Positions 5,963 to 13,302 of a stretch of 18,226 nt of DNA are shown piece after piece. How positions within the stretch are numbered: position 1 is the stretch's first letter; every line of letters begins with the position of its first letter. The stretch is taken from contig CAYJFP010000028.1 in NCBI GenBank assembly GCA_964369415.1, positions 1 through 18,226 on the forward strand. Reading direction: 5' to 3'. Source of the stretch: SIG603 sp964369415. Its GTDB lineage: Bacteria > Bacillota > Clostridia > Oscillospirales > Acutalibacteraceae. The notes under the pieces are model-generated. The model did no database searches and was not told the DNA's origin. It was given only the letters and a program-made list of their open reading frames with translations. Made by a program: the position numbers and the translations under genes.

Positions 5963-6210
5963 ATTCTTTCCTCTACCAATTCTCTAAGTCTTGTAAATTC
6001 CCTTGTGTTCTCTTCGATTACCTCGGTAAGAAGATTTACAAGGCTTATGTATCTATCTTCTTGTTCTTTAAGTTCGTGTACCACAGATAGTGTTTCTATT
6101 TGTTTCTTAAGGTATGTGTTACGGCTCATACCTTTTTTCTTTGCAATTTGACTAATTTTGCTTAAGGCTGTAACATCAACATTTCGGATTCTCACTTCAT
6201 CAATTTTCAT
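5959..6210 (-). CDS. small ribbon-helix-helix protein
   Basis: This 83-residue protein begins with a strand-helix-helix pattern, KIDEVRIRNVDVTALSKIS then KKGMSRNTYLKKQIETL, which is typical of MetJ/Arc-type DNA-binding proteins. Residues 45-83 form a predicted coiled coil that may drive oligomerisation. The start at ATG 6210 has AAGGAG about ten bases upstream. It is the first gene of the mobilization operon and directly follows the candidate oriT, so it may bind the repeats there, repress the operon, or do both. A second RHH protein follows immediately, which suggests a division of labour or a heteromeric complex. The function is inferred. Confidence 0.65.
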   Translation of the reverse strand: MKIDEVRIRNVDVTALSKISQIAKKKGMSRNTYLKKQIETLSVVHELKEQEDRYISLVNLLTEVIEENTREFTRLRELVEERI

Positions 6211-6262
6211 TTAAGACACTCTCCTTTTTCTTTTTTTGAGGATAATCACCGATGAAATCGGT

Positions 6263-6298
6263 GAAAAAACGGATAGGCCGATAAAGCGGCTTATCCGT
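6263..6298 (-). terminator. intrinsic terminator of the transfer operon
   Basis: Read on the minus strand, ACGGATA pairs with TATCCGT (6298-6292 and 6275-6269), with a further GCCG/CGGC pairing inside after one mismatch. The stem is followed by TTTTTT (6268-6263). It lies about 180 bases after the helicase stop and about 55 bases before the first RHH gene. It may therefore end the long transfer transcript and keep the mobilization operon separate. Confidence 0.6.
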
Positions 6299-6428
6299 GG
6301 TTTTCTAAAATCTTAGGTTTTTGAAAAGAGCATAAGGCGATTTTGTCCACTTTTTGAAAAGTGGATAATGGCAAAGCCAGTAAATATGCGGTTTTTAAAA
6401 AATTGAAAGTGTGGACACTTTTAAGGAG

Positions 6429-6474
6429 TTTTCCGTACATTTTGCCGTATGTTTTCCGTACACTTGCCGTACAG
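6429..6474. repeat. four 11-12 bp direct repeats beside the helicase stop
   Basis: The units are 6429-6439, 6440-6451, 6452-6463 and 6464-6474, of the form TTTT(C/G)CCGTA(C/T)(A/G) with small changes. The CCGTA cores begin 12, 11 and 11 bases apart, about one helical turn, so a protein bound to each would lie on the same DNA face. The array ends three bases from the helicase stop codon. Likely binders are the ribbon-helix-helix proteins encoded next door. Confidence 0.75.
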
Positions 6475-6476
6475 AA

Positions 6477-9400
6477 TTAAAGCTCTAAATCAATGTTTTT
6501 ACTCAAAGATTTACCCAAAGCTACATCCTTTAATGATTTTAGTGTGATTTCGCTGTCACCCTCGAAGTCGTGTGTGTCACTTAAGTATTTTTCTTTGAGT
6601 TCTGAAAAGAATGGTGTTCCTATATCGCCTAAGTACTGCTTTGCTCTATCGGACAAGTGCTCTATTAGCTTGTCTTTATTCATGCTTTCAGTTTCTTCAA
6701 AATCCTCAAAATAAAGAATATTTTTAACCATTTGCCCACCACAAGTGCTGTCCGGGTTGTAGTAGTACCACTCGATTATCTCGTTATCTTTGTCGATGAA
6801 GAATCTATCGGTCTCATCTACATCGCTATCGTTAAAGCTTTCTACAAAATCCTCGTAGCTTCCGTAAACGTCCTCTAAATCTGAAAATCCGTTATAGATT
6901 TCATCAATTACAAAATCAAGATTTTCGTCAACTATTAAGCTCTCGGTTTCGTCTCCATGCTCTTCGTGCTCTAAAAGAAAATAGCTCCTATCACCTAAAA
7001 CTTTTTCATCTATTACATACCATGTGCCCTCATAACCCTCGACAGTGATGTTGTCACTTTTTCTCGTGAGTTTTTTATTATCCATTTCTACAGCTCCTTT
7101 TTCATTCGTATTTGTCAGTATCACATTAAGTTCATCAAGTCTTTTGGTTTTTGACTGTAAATCTTCTTCAAAAGGGAAAGGTTTTAAGGCTTCGTCTTGT
7201 GCGTTTGCAAGCTGAGTCCGTATATTTTCTAATCGACTTTTGCTAGTGAGAATCTTTTCGGGCATTTTGCTTAGAATGTTGTCTAGCCTTAAAATATTAC
7301 CGTTTGGGTCGCTACTTAGTAAAGTCTTATGTGCCGTCTTACCCTTAAGTGTCGCTACAAATGCTCTTTCGTACCTATCAAATTCCACACCTAGCTTAAA
7401 TCCTCTATACGAGCCTATCTCTCTGTAAGTTCCCTCGGCAAAGCTTCGGCACTTATCAATAAGTGCTTTACCTGCAACGGCTTTTTCTGTATACACTTCA
7501 TCACCTATGGTTAAAGATGTAAATTTATCTTCACCTTGTGCTTTATGTAATACGGCGGTTTCGTTATCTAGGGCAAGATGTTTAATCTCATTTTCAAGGT
7601 AATTAATCTCTTTTGGGTATCTGATGTTGATGTTATCCTCAAGAGCATAGATGTCGTTTAAGTAGTTTTTCTTAAGTAATATGAGCTTTGAAACTTCAAT
7701 GTCTAAGTTCATTTTTTCTGCTATTAAAGGGTTTCCGCTTGCAAGCATTTTAATTTCTGCATACGATAATGCCGTCTCATCGTTGTCATCCATTGAGCGA
7801 ACAGGCGTTTTTGATGTCATAATTTGAGATATAAAGCGTTGTTTCTTTTCGATAAGCTGATATGAATATGCGTCAAAAGTTCCCTTTGTAACATACCTAA
7901 ACACATCTACTTCATCGTTGGTATTGCCTTGACGTTCTATCCTGCCGAGTCGTTGCTCGAGGTCGCTTGGTCTCCACGGAACGTCTAAATCGTGAAGTGC
8001 AATAAGTCGTTCTTGAATGTTTGTTCCGGCGCCACATTTTAGTGTTGAGCCGAACAAAATTCTCACTTCACCACTTCTTACTTTTTTAAATAATTCTTGC
8101 TTTTTCTTGTCGTTTGTAGCTTCGTGGATAAACCTTATTTCATCTTTTGGTATACCTCTTTGGATTAGTTTGTCCTTAATGTCATCGTAAATATTAAAAG
8201 AGCCGTCTTTTTTAGGTGTCGATTGGTCGCAGAATAAAAGCTGAGTCAGCTTTTTATCCTTTGTATCTTCCCAAATCTTAAACATGTTATCGGTGCAAAC
8301 GTTTACCTTGCTACTTACAAAGTCGTTAAGCATAGGATCTATAAGCCTTTGGTCTAAGGCAAGCTTTCTTCCTTCGCCTGTTATTTTAACCATGTTATCT
8401 ATGTGAGGTTCTACAGCTCCGTTTCTTACCTTGTCGGCTCTATCCGATAAGCCTTGCACCATTTCTTGTTGATGTTCAGAAGCTTCTGCACTTATGTTAT
8501 GGTAATTAACTTTAGGGACAGGTAACCCTAGCATATCAGAAGTTTGAATATCTGCTACCTCTTTGAAAATATTCATCAGTTCCGGAATATTATAGAATTT
8601 AGCAAAGCGTGTCTTAACCCTGTAATTTGTACCCTCGGGTGATAGTTCGAGGGTAGTTTGAGTTTCGCCAAAATTTGTAGCCCATGAATCAAAGTGCGAA
8701 AAGCCAAGGTTTTTTAGTGTGCTACTTTGTAGGTATCTTTGATTAGTGAAAAGCTCTACAACCGAGTTGCTTATCGGTGTTCCCGTTGCAAATACGATTC
8801 CTTTTTCGCCTGTCATTTCATCTAGGTACTGGCATTTCATAAGCATGTCAGTGCATTTTTGTGTATCTGTTTGAGAAATACCGGCTACGTTTCGCATTTT
8901 TGTGAATGTAAAAAGGTTTTTGTAGAAGTGGCTTTCGTCTACAAACATCTTATCAATTCCAAGCTCTTCAAAGTTAATTACATTGTCCTTTCGGCTTTGG
9001 TCGTTTAACTTTTCAAGCTTTGTTTGTACAGTCTTTTTAGCTTTTTCTAGCTGCTTAACTGAGAAATTGTCTCCTTTGTTGCTTTTAAGCAGTGATATGC
9101 CATTTAATATTTCTTGTTCCTGCTCATGTAAATACCTTATTTGTCTTTCTATGCTAATAGGTATTTTTTCAAACTGGATATGACCGATAATAACTGCGTC
9201 AAATTCACCTGTAGCAATTCTTGCACAAAATCTCTTGCGGTTATTAGTCTCAAAGTCTTTCTCGGTGGCCACTAAGATATTAGCGGCAGGGTAGAGTAGC
9301 ATGAATTCATTTGCCCATTGCCCGGTTAAATGATTCGGTACAACAAATAAAGATTTATGCCACAAACCAAGCCTTTTGCCTTCCATTGCACCACCGACCA

Positions 9401-12400
9401 TTTCAAAGGTCTTGCCAGCTCCTACACAATGAGCAAGTAAAGCGTTTTTGCCATACAAAATACGAGCTATAGCATTTTTTTGATGTTGCTTAAGTGTTAT
9501 AAGTGGGTTCATGCCTACAAAGTTTAGGTGTGTTCCGTCATATTCTCTAGGCTTTGTTGCGTTGAATTTTCTATTATAAAATTCTGTTAGATTAGTTCGT
9601 CTTTCGTGGTCTTTCCAAATCCATTCTTTAAAAGCTTGCTTAATTAAGTTTTGCTTGCCTTGTGCTACTTCTGTATCTTCTTTATTAAGTACAGATTTAC
9701 GCTTGCCGTCTATATCTTCATAATAATCATAAATTTGCACATCACGCTGATTAAGGGTATCTTCAATTATCTTGTAAGCGTTTATCCTGTTAGTACCATA
9801 AGTGTTAGTAGCCTTGATATTTACCTTGTCTAGGCTTTTTCCTTGTATGTTATATTCAGATGTGTAAGCAGAATAACTAAGCTTAATATCAGTGGCGATA
9901 TATCTTGCTGTATCAAGCAACTCAAACATGAATTGTTCTATCGTTTCATTAGGTATCCATGTAGTGCCAAGCCTTACGTCAATGTCGCTTGCGGTAAGCT
10001 TAATAGGCTGAACTTTGCTAAGAGCTTCTTTATTTGCTTCTAGCTTATCGGCTAAGTTCGGTAAAACCTCTGATAATGCTGTAATCATGTCTAGCTTTTC
10101 TACTACATTGCCGGAAAGGTACTCATCGGCTGTAACAAAGTTAAACTTTTCTATTGTAATAAAAGCTTTGGGTATGTCGCTTGCATTAGTTGCACATTTA
10201 ATATCTCTAAAGATAACTCCCTTAAGCTCTGTTTCTATCTGCTCTGCCGTCTTGCCTGTAAGCTCTGTCATGAAGTCTATATTAACTTTGCCTTTTTCTG
10301 CAAGTGATACGGCTAGTGCTTCACTTGCTGTATCTACATGAGTTACTTTTACAGGTGGTCTAATAGTTCTTTTTGTAAAAATATCTGCTTTGTGCGATAG
10401 TTTGCCGTCCTCGTCTAATTCTTCTAAAGCAGTAAGGATATGGTATGAGGTATCTTCTGAAAAAGCTAAGCGATTAGCTCTGCTTGATAATACATCATAC
10501 TTTTTAGTGTAATCATCATAGAGCTTATTTAAGTTTTGCTGTTCAGCCTTAATATCTTCATCAGAAAAACCTTCAGATTGTATATTGATTAATCGTCTAA
10601 CGCTGTCTCTAATCTCTATCATGCCTTTAATACGGTTAGCCGCTGTTTCATTTGTCTTTCTTAATGTCATAATAGAGTTTTCACGGAAGTAAATATCATC
10701 ATCTACAATGGTAAAAGAAAAGTTTCTTACACTAGGGTCGGCGGTTATTCTAATTGCTTCAACATCCGTTTTTTCTATATCGTTACTTTGCTCTAATGTA
10801 TCCATATTAAAATTGATGTGTTTAATAGCATTTTCTAGTAGCTCTTGCAGTGACTTATCTTCAAAAGGTACGCATGAAGTTTCTGGCCCGAAAGGTCCGG
10901 AAACTTCTTTCATCTCTCCTAGTACCATTTGTGGGTTATCTATAAAGTATTGGTTAATGTCCAGTTCGTTTTCATCCTTGCCAAGATACACCCAGTTAGG
11001 CTCTACACATTTCATGCTTTCTCTTTTTTGTAGAAAGATAATATCGCTTGTTACTTCTGTACCTGCGTTCTTTGTGAAAGCGTTATTAGGTAGTCTTATT
11101 GCCCCTACAAGTTCAGCACGTTCGGCAAGATACTTTCTTACAGTAGGATTTTTCTTGTCTAGCGTTCCTTTAGATGTAATAAAGGCTACCACTCCATTTG
11201 GTCTAATTTTATCAAGTGTCGCTCCAAAAAAGTAATCGTGTATAAGCCAGTTGTTTTTATTGTAACGCTTATCATTTACTTTGAATTGTCCAAAAGGCAC
11301 ATTGCCTACCGCAATATCATAGAAATTGTCCGGTAGGTTCGATTTTTCATATCCACCCTCTATTACATTAGAGTTTTGATATAACTGCTTTGCTATTCTA
11401 GCACTTATGCTGTCTAGTTCTACAGCATGCACCTTGCTTTTTGACATGCTTTGTGGAAGCATACCTATGAAGTTGCCGACACCACAAGACGGCTCTAGTA
11501 TATTTCCATTTGTAAAGCCTGCATTTTCAAGCACTTTATACATGCTATTAATTATCGTAGGTGAGGTATAAAAGGCTGTAAGCGTGCTTTCTCTTGCGTT
11601 CTCATATTCTTCATTAGTCAATATATTTTTAAGCTCTGAGTAACTATTATGAGTGTCTTTAAAGTAATCAGATAAGCCACCAAAGCCAACGTATTTAGAT
11701 AGTATTTCTTGCTCTTGTGGTGTAGCTAATCTGTTTTCGCTCTCAATAAGTTTAAGTGTAGAAATAGCGTTTATATTCATTCTAAATTTTTCACTAGGAG
11801 TTCCTACACCTAAGTTTTCATCTAAAATTTTAAACTGATGTCGCTCGGCCACACTTTCAGTGCTTGCGAGTGTTTGGGTAATAGGTGTGTCAATAGAAAA
11901 AGCAGAGGTGTTTTTCACCTCTGCTTCTTTTAAATCGTGTATACTATTTGTTCGTTGACTATCTCCGCCGCTGAGTGGTCTATGTTGTTCATTATTCCCA
12001 CCCATTTCATCATGTCCTGCATTTTGAGCTTCTCTGTTGCTCCCTCTTGTTTTTTCATCTCGTTTATTAATCTGTCCTTGAGTTCGAACGCCCTCTTCTC
12101 GATGTCTATTAGATACTCGTCCAGTTTCTTCGACTGTATGAGCTGATTGTAAAAGTCTTGATGATACTCTTTTATATATCTTTCGTGCCTGCGAGCTGTC
12201 GAGCCTATTGACCATTCTTCCTCTTCTTCTAAATTCGGCAGTAGCACTTCGCCCACTTGTTTGTATGTTAGTTCCATTTTGTAAACCCTCACTTTCACGC
12301 TTTAAAGTCCTGTCTTGTGTATTAGTATACTCTATTTCGTTTTCTTTTGCAATACTGTTTTCTATTTCTTTTATTTTGTTTGAAATATGCTTAAGAATTT

Positions 12401-12995
12401 CCTTTGAAATGTCACCAAATATGTTTGATACTTGCGTTATGTCTTCGGCTGAATAATTAAAATGAGAAAAGCAGTTACTTGTATCCTCGTTTAGTCTAGA
12501 CAGCACGGTATATGCACTGCTACCAACTGCAAGGTCTATCAAGCGAACGTCTAAGCCGTTATCTTTTACCTTGTTAAAAGCTATGCTGAAAATACAGCTT
12601 TTAATGTCGCTTGTATCTGCGTTTGGGTACTCATTTTCTAGCGTTTTAATCACTTCATCTATATGCTCTTTACCCATATTCCAAATAGGCACTTTCTTAG
12701 AGTTTTCACGCTCCGATGTATCTGAAATATCAAAGTAGTATTTTGGTCTTTGGTTTTGTCCGATAACTGCAATTCCTGTTGAACCATAGTTTACAAATCT
12801 TCCGAAATACTTATTCCACTGGCTAAATTCTAGAATAGCTGTCGCATGTGGCTTTTGTGCGTAAACTAAGACTTGTTCTTCAAAACTTAGCTTGTAGTTA
12901 TATGACGCAGTTTTTAAAAATTTCTGCCACTGTTCTACCGAATCCATGCTTTTAATGGTATCGGTATACATTTTTTCTAATGTTTTAGTGCTCAC
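6477..12995 (-). CDS. giant N6-methylase-like / SNF2-like helicase fusion protein
   Basis: This 2172-residue cytoplasmic protein belongs to the large polyvalent proteins of conjugative elements. Residues 1-130 resemble an ArdC-type N-terminal domain. Residues about 225-360 are a polar Arg/Gly/Gln-rich linker. A methylase-like domain follows, with motif I EPSCGVGNF near residue 502 and GNVPFG near 565 in place of the usual NPPY/F. The superfamily 2 helicase domain has GAGKT near 1191, DESH near 1352, ATGTP near 1402 and QRLGRIERQGN near 1680. The last 200 residues resemble the LPD28-type domain. The start is GTG 12995, four bases after the previous stop. It may remodel, protect or anti-restrict the transferred DNA, but this is inferred. 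Another gene is nested in its linker and an internal in-frame start lies at 7085. Confidence 0.9.
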   Translation of the reverse strand: MSTKTLEKMYTDTIKSMDSVEQWQKFLKTASYNYKLSFEEQVLVYAQKPHATAILEFSQWNKYFGRFVNYGSTGIAVIGQNQRPKYYFDISDTSERENSKKVPIWNMGKEHIDEVIKTLENEYPNADTSDIKSCIFSIAFNKVKDNGLDVRLIDLAVGSSAYTVLSRLNEDTSNCFSHFNYSAEDITQVSNIFGDISKEILKHISNKIKEIENSIAKENEIEYTNTQDRTLKRESEGLQNGTNIQTSGRSATAEFRRRGRMVNRLDSSQARKIYKRVSSRLLQSAHTVEETGRVSNRHREEGVRTQGQINKRDEKTRGSNREAQNAGHDEMGGNNEQHRPLSGGDSQRTNSIHDLKEAEVKNTSAFSIDTPITQTLASTESVAERHQFKILDENLGVGTPSEKFRMNINAISTLKLIESENRLATPQEQEILSKYVGFGGLSDYFKDTHNSYSELKNILTNEEYENARESTLTAFYTSPTIINSMYKVLENAGFTNGNILEPSCGVGNFIGMLPQSMSKSKVHAVELDSISARIAKQLYQNSNVIEGGYEKSNLPDNFYDIAVGNVPFGQFKVNDKRYNKNNWLIHDYFFGATLDKIRPNGVVAFITSKGTLDKKNPTVRKYLAERAELVGAIRLPNNAFTKNAGTEVTSDIIFLQKRESMKCVEPNWVYLGKDENELDINQYFIDNPQMVLGEMKEVSGPFGPETSCVPFEDKSLQELLENAIKHINFNMDTLEQSNDIEKTDVEAIRITADPSVRNFSFTIVDDDIYFRENSIMTLRKTNETAANRIKGMIEIRDSVRRLINIQSEGFSDEDIKAEQQNLNKLYDDYTKKYDVLSSRANRLAFSEDTSYHILTALEELDEDGKLSHKADIFTKRTIRPPVKVTHVDTASEALAVSLAEKGKVNIDFMTELTGKTAEQIETELKGVIFRDIKCATNASDIPKAFITIEKFNFVTADEYLSGNVVEKLDMITALSEVLPNLADKLEANKEALSKVQPIKLTASDIDVRLGTTWIPNETIEQFMFELLDTARYIATDIKLSYSAYTSEYNIQGKSLDKVNIKATNTYGTNRINAYKIIEDTLNQRDVQIYDYYEDIDGKRKSVLNKEDTEVAQGKQNLIKQAFKEWIWKDHERRTNLTEFYNRKFNATKPREYDGTHLNFVGMNPLITLKQHQKNAIARILYGKNALLAHCVGAGKTFEMVGGAMEGKRLGLWHKSLFVVPNHLTGQWANEFMLLYPAANILVATEKDFETNNRKRFCARIATGEFDAVIIGHIQFEKIPISIERQIRYLHEQEQEILNGISLLKSNKGDNFSVKQLEKAKKTVQTKLEKLNDQSRKDNVINFEELGIDKMFVDESHFYKNLFTFTKMRNVAGISQTDTQKCTDMLMKCQYLDEMTGEKGIVFATGTPISNSVVELFTNQRYLQSSTLKNLGFSHFDSWATNFGETQTTLELSPEGTNYRVKTRFAKFYNIPELMNIFKEVADIQTSDMLGLPVPKVNYHNISAEASEHQQEMVQGLSDRADKVRNGAVEPHIDNMVKITGEGRKLALDQRLIDPMLNDFVSSKVNVCTDNMFKIWEDTKDKKLTQLLFCDQSTPKKDGSFNIYDDIKDKLIQRGIPKDEIRFIHEATNDKKKQELFKKVRSGEVRILFGSTLKCGAGTNIQERLIALHDLDVPWRPSDLEQRLGRIERQGNTNDEVDVFRYVTKGTFDAYSYQLIEKKQRFISQIMTSKTPVRSMDDNDETALSYAEIKMLASGNPLIAEKMNLDIEVSKLILLKKNYLNDIYALEDNINIRYPKEINYLENEIKHLALDNETAVLHKAQGEDKFTSLTIGDEVYTEKAVAGKALIDKCRSFAEGTYREIGSYRGFKLGVEFDRYERAFVATLKGKTAHKTLLSSDPNGNILRLDNILSKMPEKILTSKSRLENIRTQLANAQDEALKPFPFEEDLQSKTKRLDELNVILTNTNEKGAVEMDNKKLTRKSDNITVEGYEGTWYVIDEKVLGDRSYFLLEHEEHGDETESLIVDENLDFVIDEIYNGFSDLEDVYGSYEDFVESFNDSDVDETDRFFIDKDNEIIEWYYYNPDSTCGGQMVKNILYFEDFEETESMNKDKLIEHLSDRAKQYLGDIGTPFFSELKEKYLSDTHDFEGDSEITLKSLKDVALGKSLSKNIDLEL
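7083..7102 (-). promoter_or_regulatory. internal in-frame ribosome binding site and ATG in the helicase gene
   Basis: On the minus strand, AAAAAGGAG (complement of 7094-7102) lies eight bases before an ATG (7085-7083) that is in frame with the helicase at codon 1971. Translation from here would give a 202-residue protein beginning MDNKKLTRKSD. It would correspond to the C-terminal domain with GYEGTWYVID and the acidic region after it. The spacing and strength are as good as any gene start in the window. This suggests either a second product or a former separate gene now fused. Confidence 0.55.
11896..11926 (-). terminator. perfect intrinsic terminator inside the helicase gene, after the nested tnpV
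   Basis: The arms AAGCAGAGGTG and CACCTCTGCTT (11926-11916 and 11910-11900 when mapped to the window) form an 11-bp perfect stem with an AAAAA loop on the minus strand, running into TTTTTC. It begins three bases after the stop codon of the nested TnpV-like gene. In the helicase frame it is simply translated. It is the best terminator hairpin in the window and has no role in the helicase reading frame. Confidence 0.8.
11930..12277 (-). CDS. tnpV: TnpV-family protein, nested out of frame in the helicase gene
   Basis: This 115-residue protein matches, from memory, the TnpV family first named in Tn4451. It starts MELTYKQVGEVLLPNLE, has a basic helix ARRHERYIKEYHQDFYNQL, and ends with the family hallmark MKWVGIMNN followed by AAEIVNEQIVYT. 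TnpV was noted to resemble phage excisionases, so a DNA-binding role in excision is possible but unproven. The start at ATG 12277 is preceded by GAGGG with 8-base spacing; a frame extension to GTG 12298 lacks such a site. A -35/-10 pair lies at 12324-12352 and a perfect terminator follows the stop. It reads in a different frame from the helicase on the same strand, across helicase residues about 240-356. The well-formed amphipathic helices here, against a featureless polar linker in the helicase frame, suggest this frame encodes the folded protein. Confidence 0.8.
   Translation of the reverse strand: MELTYKQVGEVLLPNLEEEEEWSIGSTARRHERYIKEYHQDFYNQLIQSKKLDEYLIDIEKRAFELKDRLINEMKKQEGATEKLKMQDMMKWVGIMNNIDHSAAEIVNEQIVYTI
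12324..12352 (-). promoter_or_regulatory. possible promoter of the nested tnpV gene
   Basis: On the minus strand, TTGCAA (complement of 12347-12352) and TATACT (complement of 12324-12329) are exactly 17 bases apart, matching four and five of six consensus bases. Transcription would start near 12317, about 40 bases before the TnpV ATG. In an AT-rich sequence such a pair can arise by chance, but the correct spacing and position before an RBS, a gene and a terminator raise its credibility. Confidence 0.5.
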
Positions 12996-12999
12996 TAAT

Positions 13000-13302
13000 T
13001 CACATCCCTATAAAACTTTGTATTTGATTAATCACATCACTGATGTCTCGTATTAAAACTTCTCGCCTTTCCGGTATAATTAAAAGATAAAGACCTATAC
13101 AGGCTAGTAATAAAATTGCTACTGTACATATGGTCTTTATGACTCCTTTAGCGGTAGATAAAATAAATTTAAATGTGTTTGTTTTTTCCACCACAACCAC
13201 ATTTTCGTCAATTTTATATTTTTCTTTAAGCTTTGTGTTTTGCTTGTCTTGTGCAAGCTTTTTTTCGACTCCAAGTACACCGTAGCTATCAAATTTACTC
13301 AC
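13000..13302 (-). CDS. small single-pass membrane protein of the transfer operon
   Basis: This 100-residue protein is not recognised by family. Residues 1-50 are charged and probably cytoplasmic, including KKLAQDKQNTKLKEKYKID. One membrane segment spans about residues 57-77 (TICTVAILLLACIGLYLLII), and a short tail of about 22 residues follows. The start is GTG 13302, which overlaps the previous stop as GTGA and has GGAGGG seven to eight bases upstream. It stops four bases before the GTG of the helicase. Its place between an ATPase and the helicase suggests an accessory part of the transfer machinery, but no function can be assigned. Confidence 0.6.
   Translation of the reverse strand: MSKFDSYGVLGVEKKLAQDKQNTKLKEKYKIDENVVVVEKTNTFKFILSTAKGVIKTICTVAILLLACIGLYLLIIPERREVLIRDISDVINQIQSFIGM

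Larger units (their letters stand above)
6246..6474. other. candidate oriT region with palindromes and direct repeats
   Basis: This non-coding block lies between the helicase stop and the RHH-RHH-relaxase operon. It holds, from left to right: TCACCGAT-GAA-ATCGGTGA (6246-6264); the imperfect stem ACGGATA...TATCCGT (6269-6298); TCCACTTTT/AAAAGTGGA (6346-6365); AAAGTGT-GG-ACACTTT (6406-6421); and four direct repeats with core CCGTA at 6433, 6445, 6456 and 6467. Position beside the relaxosome genes and repeat density are what an origin of transfer shows. No nick site can be assigned from sequence alone. Confidence 0.6.

Noticed and set aside
10708..11235. 175-codon plus-strand frame opposite the helicase methylase domain.
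   Set aside because: Long antisense frames are common opposite this kind of codon use. The product is Ser/Leu-rich without domains and has no promoter or ribosome binding site that I could see.
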